Counted from the stretch's first letter, positions 1-6,448 are shown. The stretch: 15,919 bases of DNA from Bifidobacterium breve (GCA_945889545.1 CAMDCC010000030.1:1-15919), one strand, 5' to 3'. A program made the numbers and translations. The notes: generated by a model not told the origin, from the letters alone.

Positions 1-2
1 CG

Positions 3-515
3 GAACCATCGAGCTCGAGCCCAGGAACAACGACTACCAGCCGCATACAGAATCCAGTCACCCGCTTACAGAAGCCGGTCGATTTGCCATCACAACTCTG
101 GAAAGCGGCGACCCACGCCGATCTTCTGTCTTCCTCGATCCTGTACCACGATGGCAACATCAGATTCGATCCACCGACTGCGATCGCCGGTCCAATCGGG
201 TCTGTCGACGCCGTCATCGCGCTCTCGAAGGATCCCGCGGCCGCAGTCCTAGCCGGCGACGGCTTCAAGGCCCCCGTCGCTCGCTTGGCGTCGTACACCG
301 ACACCGGCGAACTTCAGTCGGACGGCTCCCTGCGGGCCGCCCAGTTCCGGCGACTGGTCTGGCTAATCCTCTACCGCGACATTCTTTGGCAGGGTTTCCC
401 CCCGGAGACAGCGGTGACCCAGACCTCCGACGTTGCCGGGATTGTCGATGCATACACCGGGGAGTTCATCTCGATTACGGCCTTCGGTGAGCAGCGCGCA
501 CCCGCCGATGTCTGA
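3..515 (+). CDS. C-terminal part of an unrecognised, probably exported protein (5' end outside window)
   Basis: The reading frame is open from the left edge to TGA at 513-515, so the gene starts before the window. A TTG at 84 is the first start-like codon inside, but nothing marks it as a real start. The first visible residues are a Ser/Thr/Pro-rich stretch (SSSSPGTTTTS), typical of an extracellular linker after a signal peptide or membrane anchor. About 140 residues of compact sequence follow, ending in a segment containing WLILYRDILWQGFPPET and DAYTGEFISITAFG. That suggests a small beta-rich extracellular domain. I do not recognise the family. The tRNA remnant 150 bp downstream suggests that the gene is cargo of an integrated element. 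Partial coding sequence: fairly sure. Export: inferred from the linker only. Confidence 0.6.
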   Translation, partial: EPSSSSPGTTTTSRIQNPVTRLQKPVDLPSQLWKAATHADLLSSSILYHDGNIRFDPPTAIAGPIGSVDAVIALSKDPAAAVLAGDGFKAPVARLASYTDTGELQSDGSLRAAQFRRLVWLILYRDILWQGFPPETAVTQTSDVAGIVDAYTGEFISITAFGEQRAPADV

Positions 516-580
516 CAGATTCGGATCATGAGCCGTGCCACATTTCGTGCCAGTACGGGGTGGAATTGGTGAGACTCAAC

Positions 581-610
581 GGGCACTATCGGACACTGAT
601 GGACACACCT
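581..610 (+). repeat. Three adjacent imperfect 10-bp direct repeats beside the tRNA remnant
   Basis: GGGCACTATC, GGACACTGAT and GGACACACCT follow each other without a gap, 50-80 bp upstream of the tRNA half. All three share a GGRCAC core at a period of one helical turn. Such spaced repeats beside a tRNA attachment site could be arm-type binding sites for a tyrosine integrase. That role is inference; only the repeats are seen. Confidence 0.35.
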
Positions 611-660
611 GACCAGCGCATTCGCGAAAAGCTCAGGTGGGCGCGCGCCTGTCGGATTTT

Positions 661-701
661 TTCCCAAGCTGAGAACGCGGGTTCGATTCCCGTCACCCGC
701 T
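661..701 (+). other. 3' half of tRNA-Gly(CCC), probable attachment-site remnant
   Basis: From the anticodon loop onward this is an ordinary tRNA: loop TTCCCAA with anticodon CCC at 663-665, 3' anticodon stem GCTGA, 4-nt variable loop GAAC, T arm GCGGG-TTCGATT-CCCGT at 677-693, acceptor 3' strand CACCCGC at 694-700 and discriminator T701. CCA is not encoded. The bases just upstream (ATTTT at 656-660) cannot pair with GCTGA, and there is no D arm or 5' acceptor GCGGGTG, so the tRNA is not functional. A half-tRNA cut at the anticodon loop is the footprint that tyrosine integrases leave at the far end of an island. The intact, reconstituted tRNA should lie to the left of the window, with the element in between. 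Confidence 0.8.
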
Positions 702-731
702 CTGGGTGTTCGCGTCATGTCGTGATGTGGC

Positions 732-1025
732 GTGGCATTCGTGACATCGACGAGACGGTGGTGGCGTTTCTACGCGACCGAGTCAGGCCGGAAGCCGGTC
801 CGCGAGTTTCTCGAGCACCGGTCCATCCCTGATACAGACCGGAACGAGATCCTCGCCGCCATGAAGCGCGTGCAGCGTGACGGCGTCGCGGTAGCACGGC
901 ATCTCCGGGGCGACCTGTTCGAGCTCCGTGCCGAGGGCCGCGATGCGAGCTATCGGATTCTCTTCGCAACTGAGGGTGCAAGCAGTCAGGTGCTTCTGGG
1001 GCTGTCAGCCTTCAGCAACTCGTGA
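732..1025 (+). CDS. HigB/RelE-like toxin (phage Gp49-type), C-terminus disrupted
   Basis: The 97-residue product resembles the Gp49-like (PF05973) branch of RelE/HigB toxins, which cleave mRNA on the ribosome. Recognisable parts are FYATESGRKPVREFLE near the N-terminus and HLRGDLFELRAEGRDASYRILFA in the core. The GTG at 732 is the start that best fits the family length; I see no clear Shine-Dalgarno. The normal family ending (KKTQKTP followed by RELDLAERR and a Trp) is broken: the frame stops at 1023-1025 after AFSNS. The typical tail RELDLAERRLVDW then continues in the next frame from 1021 to a stop at 1087-1089. This fits an out-of-frame deletion of roughly 20 nt removing the Lys-rich motif, so the toxin may be inactive. 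The antitoxin gene follows. Confidence 0.75.
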   Translation: MAFVTSTRRWWRFYATESGRKPVREFLEHRSIPDTDRNEILAAMKRVQRDGVAVARHLRGDLFELRAEGRDASYRILFATEGASSQVLLGLSAFSNS

Positions 1026-1100
1026 ACTCGACCTCGCCGAACGCCGCCTGGTCGACTGGCGCTCCCGCCGGCGGCGGGCGAGCCTCTGATCACCAATGCA

Positions 1101-1119
1101 ATAACCTATATTTGGGATA
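1101..1119 (+). promoter_or_regulatory. AT-rich candidate promoter/operator upstream of the antitoxin gene
   Basis: A short AT-rich patch in a GC-rich region lies 28-46 bp before the antitoxin start. It contains a possible -10 hexamer TATATT (1107-1112) and an imperfect ATAT-N5-ATAT symmetry. No good -35 is visible at the right distance. HigA-type antitoxins usually bind their own promoter, so this is a plausible site, but support is weak. Confidence 0.25.
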
Positions 1120-1146
1120 TTGATTCCGAACGAGGTGAGGACTGGC

Positions 1147-1458
1147 GTGGCCAAGAACGACGACCTCGACGACCTCATCGACGAACTCGCCCAGACGGAC
1201 CCCGAGATTCGTGAGCGAATCGAGGCTGCACTCGAACGACAGACGCTTGCCCGCAACCTCGCGGAGCGCCGACGAGGCGCAGGTTTGACTCAGACCGAGA
1301 TCGCCGAACGCATGGGGACCAGCCAAGGGCAGGTTGCTCGTTTCGAGTCGGGTGCCGACACCCGCATGTCGACCGTCGAGCGCTACGCAACTGCGGTCGG
1401 ACTCAAGATCTCTTGGAACATCAAGCCAGCACGCAAGCGCCGAGTCCGCTCCAGCTAA
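1147..1458 (+). CDS. HigA-like antitoxin, XRE-family helix-turn-helix protein
   Basis: The 103-residue protein has a helix-turn-helix of the XRE/Cro type at about residues 47-68 (LTQTEIAERMGTSQGQVARFES). The order toxin then antitoxin, with an XRE antitoxin, is that of HigBA modules. In such modules the antitoxin neutralises the toxin and represses the shared promoter. I chose GTG at 1147 because GAGGTGAGG (1132-1140) is a well-placed ribosome binding site; an upstream TTG at 1120 would put that site inside the gene. The N-terminal 35 residues are acidic and probably helical. The Lys/Arg-rich C-terminus is short. The gap from the toxin stop is 121 bp, partly filled by the out-of-frame toxin tail, so the original spacing was shorter. 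Confidence 0.8.
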   Translation: MAKNDDLDDLIDELAQTDPEIRERIEAALERQTLARNLAERRRGAGLTQTEIAERMGTSQGQVARFESGADTRMSTVERYATAVGLKISWNIKPARKRRVRSS

Positions 1459-1498
1459 GAATCGAAACGGGGGGCGCTCCGTCGATATCTCGCGTATC

Positions 1499-2298
1499 GT
1501 GATCTCGGTGCGCGGGGGGGTGCGGGTTCGAGGGGTTGCCGCTGCGGCATTGGTGTTTGCTCTCGCGGCCGCGACTCCTGCCGCCGCCGCGCCGACCGCC
1601 ACGCTGCAGTCCGAAGACGAGCTTTCCGCGGCGACGGGTCAGGGCGTCGCCCGGATCAAGGGTGGTTGGATCCTCACCGGGACCCGCTACATCGTGCGGG
1701 TCGACGAGAAGTTCAAGGTGAAGAAGGAGAACCGCCTCCCGATCCCGCCGGATCTCGCGGCCAAGGGTTACAACCACGTGGGCGACGGCGCCGTGGTCGG
1801 GAAGATCCTGTACGCGCCCCTCGAGCAGGACGACTACGAGCTCGGCGAGCAGGTCACGGCCCTGTACAGCGTCAAGACGCTCAAGTTCATCGACTTCGTC
1901 ACGGTCGCGCAGCACGAGAACTCGTTCGTCACGGTCGATCCCAAGACCATGATCGCCTACTCATTCGACCGTTTCGGCGGTCAGGCGCTGCTGCGCTACG
2001 ACGTGCGCGCCGACTGGGCCCACTCGAGCCGATCGCGATGAGCCTGTTCGTCGACAAGGCGCAGGGCTGCGACATCTTCGGTGGCTACGCGTGGATCTCC
2101 ACGTCCAATCCCACGAACGAGCTCTACCGCGTCGACCTCGAGACCGGCCAGGTCGACGATCTCGGATCGGGCGGGCACGTGCCGGGTGAGGGCGAAGGCA
2201 TCGACGCCACGAAGCTGAAGTCGGGCATCATCCACTCGATGGTGATCGACCCGAAGATCGCGCCCGTGTACCTCGGGCACTACACGATCACCGAGTAA
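1499..2298 (+). pseudogene. Secreted protein of unknown function, interrupted by an apparent -1 frameshift
   Basis: Two frames join into one protein of about 266 residues. The first begins with a signal peptide (Arg-rich start, then AAAALVFALAAATPAAAA, cleavage probably near residue 30). It runs to a stop at 2039-2041 after RADWAHSSRSR. The second frame takes over in the same place with PLEPIAMSLFVDKAQGCDIF and continues to TAA at 2296-2298. One extra G in the GGG run near 2016-2018 would restore a continuous protein, so this is a 1-bp deletion or a sequencing/assembly error. Repeated short strands (YIVRVDEKFKV, ALYSVKTLKFIDF, ELYRVDLETGQVDDLG) look like beta-propeller blades; that is inference. 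The start is GTG 1499 or GTG 1508; no clear ribosome binding site. I do not recognise the family. Confidence 0.65.
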
Positions 2299-2324
2299 CG
2301 CGCTCCGCTACTTGTTGGCGAGCC

Positions 2325-2975
2325 TCAGCACGGGTCGCCTACCACGGCGCCGCACACCTCGACCGACCGCGCACCTTCGAGTCCGCCCGAGCCCACCGCA
2401 CTCACCTGGTAGTAGGAGTGCGCGCCGGGTACGTCGACATACTCGTTCGTGTTCACCGTCGCGACGAGTGAACCCGTGATGCCCTGGGTACCCGACCGGT
2501 AGATGCGGTACTGCGCGGCACCCGGTACGGCGTCCCACTGCATGCTCACCTCGCCACTGCCACCGCCAGGCTCCGCGGTGAGGTTCGTGACCTGACCCGG
2601 AGGCTGCGGGACCGTGGCCTGTGTGGTCGGAGGCAGCGTGGTGATCGTCGTCGAAGACGTGCTGGTGCTTGTTGAGCTCGACGACGTGGTCGTTGCTTCG
2701 GGCTTGTCGTCGCCTCCACTCGCGAGCAGCGCGACCACCACGCCCACCGCGATGCCCAGGGCGAGCGCGAGGGCGGCAATCCACCACCAGTTGCGCCGTG
2801 GCTCGTCGTCGTCGCCGCCATCGTCGTACTGCGCGCGCGGCGGGTCGCTCGGCGGCGGCCCCACAACCATCGGACCCTCGGAGGTCGCGCCGCCAACGCG
2901 CGGACCCGCCGGCAGCGTGGCGTCGCCGCCACCACCGAGCGGACGGGTGGCGTCGGGATCGAATGTCTCGGTCAT
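2325..2975 (-). CDS. Membrane-anchored protein with one extracellular fibronectin type III domain
   Basis: The 216-residue protein has a Pro/Gly/Asp-rich cytoplasmic N-terminus (1-62) and a single transmembrane helix (about 64-86, starting WWWIAALALALG). A Ser/Thr linker (95-123) follows, then one fibronectin type III domain (about 124-210). Fibronectin features are PGQVTNLTAEP at the first strand, VSMQWDAVPGAAQYRIYR, and YYQVSAV near the end. The last residues hold two Cys (208 and 216) that may form a disulfide. Topology puts the domain outside. Such domains usually bind carbohydrate or protein at the cell surface, but the partner is unknown. It overlaps the upstream gene by 4 bp (ATGA), indicating translational coupling. 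Confidence 0.75.
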   Translation of the reverse strand: MTETFDPDATRPLGGGGDATLPAGPRVGGATSEGPMVVGPPPSDPPRAQYDDGGDDDEPRRNWWWIAALALALGIAVGVVVALLASGGDDKPEATTTSSSSTSTSTSSTTITTLPPTTQATVPQPPGQVTNLTAEPGGGSGEVSMQWDAVPGAAQYRIYRSGTQGITGSLVATVNTNEYVDVPGAHSYYQVSAVGSGGLEGARSVEVCGAVVGDPC

Positions 2976-3247
2976 GACGTGATGCTCGCGATCCCCCAGA
3001 TGAACACCACGAAGCCGAGCACCATGAACGCCACCGTACGGCCTATGGGCACTTGCGGCAGGGTTCCCGTCGTTGCGACCCGCACCTTGGATCGCACCGG
3101 GCTGCCCGGACGCGCCCGCTTCACGGCTTCGCGGGCGCCTCGCGCCCGATCGCCGCGCCGCCGGATCAGCGCGAAGGCGTTCGCCACGAACAATGCAGCA
3201 CCCAGCGCTGTGACGATCTCCAGGAGCACATCGCCGTAGAAGTCCAC
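2972..3247 (-). CDS. Small two-helix membrane protein, function unknown
   Basis: The 91-residue protein has hydrophobic segments at about 8-28 (LLEIVTALGAALFVANAFAL) and 70-88 (RTVAFMVLGFVVFIWGIASI). A strongly basic loop (RRRGDRARGAREAVKRARPG) lies between them and, by the positive-inside rule, should be cytoplasmic. The start is ATG at 3247. The stop overlaps the start of the fibronectin-domain gene by 4 bp, so the two are probably made together. I do not recognise the family. Confidence 0.7.
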   Translation of the reverse strand: MDFYGDVLLEIVTALGAALFVANAFALIRRRGDRARGAREAVKRARPGSPVRSKVRVATTGTLPQVPIGRTVAFMVLGFVVFIWGIASITS

Positions 3248-3298
3248 GACGTCATGGTACGGGGGCGCGGCGCCAGCGTGCCCTTCGCGGCCGTGGTG

Positions 3299-3817
3299 TC
3301 AGCCGAGGCCGGGCTTTGTCACCATCATCACGATGATCGCGACCATCGCGATGTGCAGCAGCGTGGAGATCACTCCGACCTGCTTGCCGAGCTGCGCGAG
3401 CTGGGCCACCTGCGGCGGTGGGCCCGAGCCCTGCAACGGCGCCCCGCTCGTGCCCATCTCGATCATGCGGGTCTCCATCTGATTGACCCGTGGGTAGAGC
3501 AGACCATGCGAGATCCCGATCGAGACCAGGAAGATCGCCATGGACAACCACACCCAGGTCTGACCGAAGTCAAGGACATCGCCACTCAAGAGCACCAAGA
3601 CGACTCCGAGCACGAAGACCGCGTAGATGAAGTACTCCCCGATCTTCGACACAAGCTTGTTGGCCTGGAAGATGGCCAAGCCCTCAGGTCCAGGGTGGGC
3701 CATGACCTGCTGGCCATAGATGCCGTTGAGGATCACCGCCCCGAAACCGACGATCGCACACACGATGTGCAGCACCAGCACGATGTCGTATGCGGCGTCC
3801 GAGTAGTCAGCGATCAC
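3299..3817 (-). CDS. Four-helix integral membrane protein, DUF2269-like
   Basis: The 172-residue protein has four hydrophobic segments at about residues 11-34, 61-79, 87-108 and 146-166. Helix 1 contains LHIVCAIVGFGAVILNGIYG, and helix 4 contains LLHIAMVAIIVMMV. Spaced His residues in helices 1 and 4 and the general layout recall DUF2269-type predicted membrane proteins; this assignment is from memory and tentative. The start is GTG at 3817, chosen because AGAGGGGGAG lies just upstream. The frame stays open further upstream, but that stretch is low-complexity and overlaps nucS. It is divergent from nucS, with a 94-bp shared upstream region. Confidence 0.75.
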   Translation of the reverse strand: MIADYSDAAYDIVLVLHIVCAIVGFGAVILNGIYGQQVMAHPGPEGLAIFQANKLVSKIGEYFIYAVFVLGVVLVLLSGDVLDFGQTWVWLSMAIFLVSIGISHGLLYPRVNQMETRMIEMGTSGAPLQGSGPPPQVAQLAQLGKQVGVISTLLHIAMVAIIVMMVTKPGLG

Positions 3818-3911
3818 GGCTCCCCCTCTATGTTCGGCGATTGGGTGCGGCGCGATCGTAGGGCCGCGGCGCCGTCCGGCGTTGGAACCGGCACCGTGGT
3901 ACAACGCGTCG

Positions 3912-4571
3912 GTGCGCCTCGTGGTGGCTGAATGCTCGGTGGAGTACGACGGTCGCCTGGGCGCGCGGCTGCCCCCCGCCCGTCGACTCCTCGTGTTCAA
4001 GGCCGACGGCTCGATCGCCATCCACGCCGATGCCAAGGCATACAAGCCGCTCAACTGGATGAACCCGCCGTGCACGATCACCGAGGTCGACGGCACCATC
4101 ACCGTCGCCAACCCGGGCGGCGAGCGACTCATCATCGAGCTCCTCGACGTGGTCTTCGACGAGCGCTTCGAGCTCGGCGACGACCCCGGCCTCGCGAAGG
4201 ACGGTGTCGAGGCCGAGCTCCAGGAGCTGCTGGCTGCCCGAGTGGAGGCGCTGCGTGAGGACTTCAAGCTCGTGCGGCGGGAGTACCCCACCGACCTTGG
4301 CCCCGTCGACCTGCTGTGCCGCGACGGCGAAGGCCGCGCGGTGGTTGTGGAGGTGAAGCGGGTCGGCGAGATCGCCGGGGTGGAGCAGCTGCTCCGGTAT
4401 CAGGAGCGGCTCGACCTCGACGGCACGCTCGCGCCCACCATCGGCATGTTCGTGGCCACTCGCATCAAGCCGCAGGCCCGGGTGTTCGCCGAGAGCCGCG
4501 GCGTGCTGTGCGTGGAAGTAGACCTGGAGACCCTCAGAACCGGCGCACCGGCTGGCCTCAGATTGTTCTGA
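3912..4571 (+). CDS. nucS: Endonuclease NucS (EndoMS), mismatch-specific
   Basis: The 219-residue protein matches NucS over its full length (the mycobacterial protein is about 223). NucS cuts both strands at G-T, G-G and T-T mismatches and is the mismatch repair nuclease of actinobacteria lacking MutS/MutL. The N-terminal half (MRLVVAECSVEYDGRL, YKPLNWMNPPC) is the dimerisation/DNA-binding domain. The C-terminal half carries the RecB-like nuclease core: D133 in PVDLL, then E147 and K149 in VVVEVKR, followed by QLLRYQERL. The C-terminus GLRLF resembles a sliding-clamp-binding peptide, and clamp interaction is known for NucS. The start is GTG at 3912, matching the family N-terminus; an ATG 30 bp upstream would add atypical residues. 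The stop codon lies inside a terminator-like hairpin. Confidence 0.93.
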   Translation: MRLVVAECSVEYDGRLGARLPPARRLLVFKADGSIAIHADAKAYKPLNWMNPPCTITEVDGTITVANPGGERLIIELLDVVFDERFELGDDPGLAKDGVEAELQELLAARVEALREDFKLVRREYPTDLGPVDLLCRDGEGRAVVVEVKRVGEIAGVEQLLRYQERLDLDGTLAPTIGMFVATRIKPQARVFAESRGVLCVEVDLETLRTGAPAGLRLF

Positions 4572-4581
4572 AGCCAGCCGG
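4548..4581. terminator. Bidirectional terminator-like hairpin between convergent genes
   Basis: Arms CCGGCTGGCCTCAG (4548-4561) and CTGAAGCCAGCCGG (4568-4581) pair over 14 positions with one mismatch, around loop ATTGTT. The hairpin spans the nucS stop codon and ends 17 bp from the stop of the convergent miniprotein gene. There is no T tract on either side, which is common in high-GC actinobacteria. Confidence 0.65.
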
Positions 4582-4597
4582 CGTCACCGAACTCGAA

Positions 4598-4777
4598 TTA
4601 CAGCGCTGCGAGCCGGGCCCAGAATTCCGGGAAGAACGCGGCGAACAGGCCGAGAGCTACCAGGTTCGACACCTTCTCGTGCAGGGCGACACCGAGTGCG
4701 CCCATCGCGAACGCAACGATCGCGACCGCATAGAAGATGAACTGAACGGTATTGCTCAGGTTGCCAATGGCGGACAT
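4598..4777 (-). CDS. 59-residue hydrophobic miniprotein, copy 1 of a tandem pair
   Basis: The translation begins MSAIGNLSNTVQFIFYAVAI and ends EFWARLAAL. It aligns over its whole length with the next gene upstream (4954-5136). Shared segments are the SNT-QFIF motif near the N-terminus, VAFA, a charged EKV-NLVALGLFA centre, and FP-FW-RLAAL at the C-terminus. Hydrophobicity suggests one membrane helix at about 11-31 and a second hydrophobic or amphipathic segment at about 37-57. The ATG at 4777 has GGGGGAG 4 nt before it, an excellent ribosome binding site, so this is a real gene despite its size. I do not know the family. The size and layout would fit a holin-like, small membrane subunit or peptide-type protein, but there is no evidence for any of these. 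Confidence 0.75.
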   Translation of the reverse strand: MSAIGNLSNTVQFIFYAVAIVAFAMGALGVALHEKVSNLVALGLFAAFFPEFWARLAAL

Positions 4778-4867
4778 GACTCCCCCTTCTGCGCGAATCC
4801 GACGGAGTCGCGAGCCCGAAGCGTATGAGCGCGCCCTAGCGATGTGGTGGATGTCGAGCGGACGGGC

Positions 4868-4885
4868 GAGACCGAGGAAGGTCTC
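4868..4885. repeat. Inverted repeat upstream of miniprotein copy 1
   Basis: GAGACC (4868-4873) and GGTCTC (4880-4885) are perfect inverted arms around GAGGAA. It lies about 90 bp before the ATG of copy 1 and just past the terminator of copy 2. It could be an operator or a small hairpin. Confidence 0.35.
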
Positions 4886-4905
4886 AGGGGTTCGAGCAAA
4901 GGGAA

Positions 4906-4936
4906 CGCCGGGGGGCGGTTACCCGCACCCCCGGCG
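4906..4936 (-). terminator. Strong hairpin terminator downstream of miniprotein copy 2
   Basis: CGCCGGGGG (4906-4914) pairs with CCCCCGGCG (4928-4936), and inner GCGG (4915-4918) with CCGC (4923-4926), around loop TTAC with one bulged base. The 13-bp stem starts 17 bp after the copy 2 stop on the minus strand and is followed there by TTCCCTTTG, a weak U tract. It should separate the two paralogous genes into different transcripts. Confidence 0.65.
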
Positions 4937-4953
4937 CATCACCTAGTTCTGGC

Positions 4954-5136
4954 TTAGAGCGCTGCGAGACGGTCCCAGAACGCCGGGAATGTGACGGCGA
5001 ACAGGCCGAGAGCAACCAGGTTCGCCACCTTCTCGCCACCCGGCACCTTGATGGCCAGCGCGGCAAGCGCGAAGGCCACGATGCCCACGGCGAAGAAGAT
5101 GAACTGAATCGTGTTGCTCAGAGTTCCAATTGCCAT
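4954..5136 (-). CDS. 60-residue hydrophobic miniprotein, copy 2 of a tandem pair
   Basis: The protein begins MAIGTLSNTIQFIFFAVGIV and ends PAFWDRLAAL. It is clearly paralogous to copy 1, with a one-residue longer loop (IKVPGGEKV here, ALHEKV in copy 1). A predicted membrane helix spans about 10-30 and a second hydrophobic segment about 38-58, with a short charged turn between. The ATG at 5136 follows AAGGGGGAATAAGTCA, a good ribosome binding site. The frame is open upstream to 5304, but that extension lacks hydrophobic character and conservation with copy 1, so I reject it. Both copies have their own ribosome binding site and a terminator-like hairpin downstream, implying separate expression. 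Function unknown. Confidence 0.78.
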   Translation of the reverse strand: MAIGTLSNTIQFIFFAVGIVAFALAALAIKVPGGEKVANLVALGLFAVTFPAFWDRLAAL

Positions 5137-5293
5137 TGACTTATTCCCCCTTAATGGAATGGGTCCGAGTTCGTGGAGGCGGATCGCATCCGCGAACGGG
5201 TGGATATCGGACGTCCTTCTGACCGATCGGACGCGGGATCGGTTACTCGCGGATTCGGGCGAGCCGCTCACTCGGCACCCTGGGTCGGCCAGG

Positions 5294-6448
5294 ATGCTGG
5301 CCATGGATGCCGCCGCGATTGCTTCTGGGGCTTGTGAGCAGACCGGTCTGGACGACTTTGGGGACAGCCGCTACCGGGAGGGCCTCGAAATCTTCCTTGC
5401 GTCGGCGACCGAGGAGGCTCGGCTCTCCGAGCTCGGTGAGCTGGCGATCGAGGCCCAGGTCACGAAGTGCCTCGTCAACCGCCTCCGGGTCACGGCGTGG
5501 CTGACCGACCATCCCGGGGTGCTCGCTGAACCGGTGGAGCGGCCGATCATGGTGCTTGGCCTGCCTCGCACCGGCACGACCCTGCTGAGCGAACTGCTCC
5601 ATTGCGACCCGGCGAACCGGTCGCTGATGCGCTGGGAGGCGATGGACTCGGTGCCGCCGCCCGAGGCCGGGAACTTTGGATCCGACCCACGGGTCGAAGC
5701 TGCCCGCGTCGACGCCGGCATGCTCGACGTGCTGAACCCCGGTTTTCGCGCCATCCACTACGAAGCGCCCGACGGGCCGACCGAATGCGTGGCGGTGCTC
5801 GCGCAGGACTTCAAGAGCCTCTTGTGGGAGTGCGTCGCGAATGTGCCCTTGTACAGCGAGTGGCTGCTCGGCTGCGACCAGTCGTCGGCTTACGAGTACC
5901 ACCACCGGGTGCTCCAGCTGCTCCAGTCGCACGCGCCGGGTCGGTGGGCGCTCAAGACGCCGCACCATTGCCTCGCGCTCGACCCGCTCGTCGCGCGTTA
6001 CCCCGACGCCCGGCTGGTGATGACGCACCGCGACCCGGTGACCGTCGTCGCGTCGCTGTGCAGCCTGGTCCGCTCGCTCTCGGGCACCTTCAGCGACGCC
6101 GACCACGGCGACTACATCAACGAGCACTGGACGACGGTGGCCGTGGAGCTCGTCGAGCGCGTGATGGCCTGGCGTGACGTGCACGGCGACGACGCGTTCG
6201 TCGACGTGCCGTACCGCGACCTGGTCAGCGACCCGCTCGCGGTTGTACGGTCGATCTACGACCACAGCGGCACCGATCTCACGCCCGAAGCTGAGACCGC
6301 CATGAGTGGCTATCTCGCCGATCACCCGCAGGGCGAGCACGGGAAGCATCGCTACGACCTCGACGACCTCGGGCTGAACGCCGACGCCATCCAGGAGCGG
6401 TTCGGCGCCTATCGCGATCGCTTCAGCGAGGAGCTCGCGTCGCGCTGA
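5294..6448 (+). CDS. Sulfotransferase-family protein (PAPS-dependent type)
   Basis: The 384-residue protein belongs to the Sulfotransfer_3-like group, common in actinobacteria. These enzymes transfer sulfate from PAPS to an alcohol or amine; the acceptor cannot be read from sequence. The 5'-phosphosulfate loop is GLPRTGTTLL (about 89-98). The 3'-phosphate-binding region is LVMTHRDPVTVVASLCSL (about 241-258). A KTPHH motif at 221-225 precedes it. I place the start at ATG 5294, because family members begin with a similar segment leading to CEQTGLDDFGD; ATG 5303 is an alternative. The frame stays open to 5111, across the promoter region of the divergent miniprotein gene. The 3' end overlaps tag by 26 bp, tail to tail. 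Confidence 0.85.
   Translation: MLAMDAAAIASGACEQTGLDDFGDSRYREGLEIFLASATEEARLSELGELAIEAQVTKCLVNRLRVTAWLTDHPGVLAEPVERPIMVLGLPRTGTTLLSELLHCDPANRSLMRWEAMDSVPPPEAGNFGSDPRVEAARVDAGMLDVLNPGFRAIHYEAPDGPTECVAVLAQDFKSLLWECVANVPLYSEWLLGCDQSSAYEYHHRVLQLLQSHAPGRWALKTPHHCLALDPLVARYPDARLVMTHRDPVTVVASLCSLVRSLSGTFSDADHGDYINEHWTTVAVELVERVMAWRDVHGDDAFVDVPYRDLVSDPLAVVRSIYDHSGTDLTPEAETAMSGYLADHPQGEHGKHRYDLDDLGLNADAIQERFGAYRDRFSEELASR

Noticed and set aside
661..701. Functional tRNA gene
   Set aside because: Only the 3' half is present; no D arm, 5' acceptor strand or paired anticodon stem can be found upstream.
1021..1089. Programmed ribosomal frameshift producing full-length toxin
   Set aside because: No slippery heptamer near the stop, and the Lys-rich motif is missing altogether, which a frameshift could not restore.
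3818..4291. N-terminal extension of the four-helix membrane protein frame
   Set aside because: Ser/Arg-rich low complexity, antisense to nucS, while a strong ribosome binding site precedes GTG 3817.
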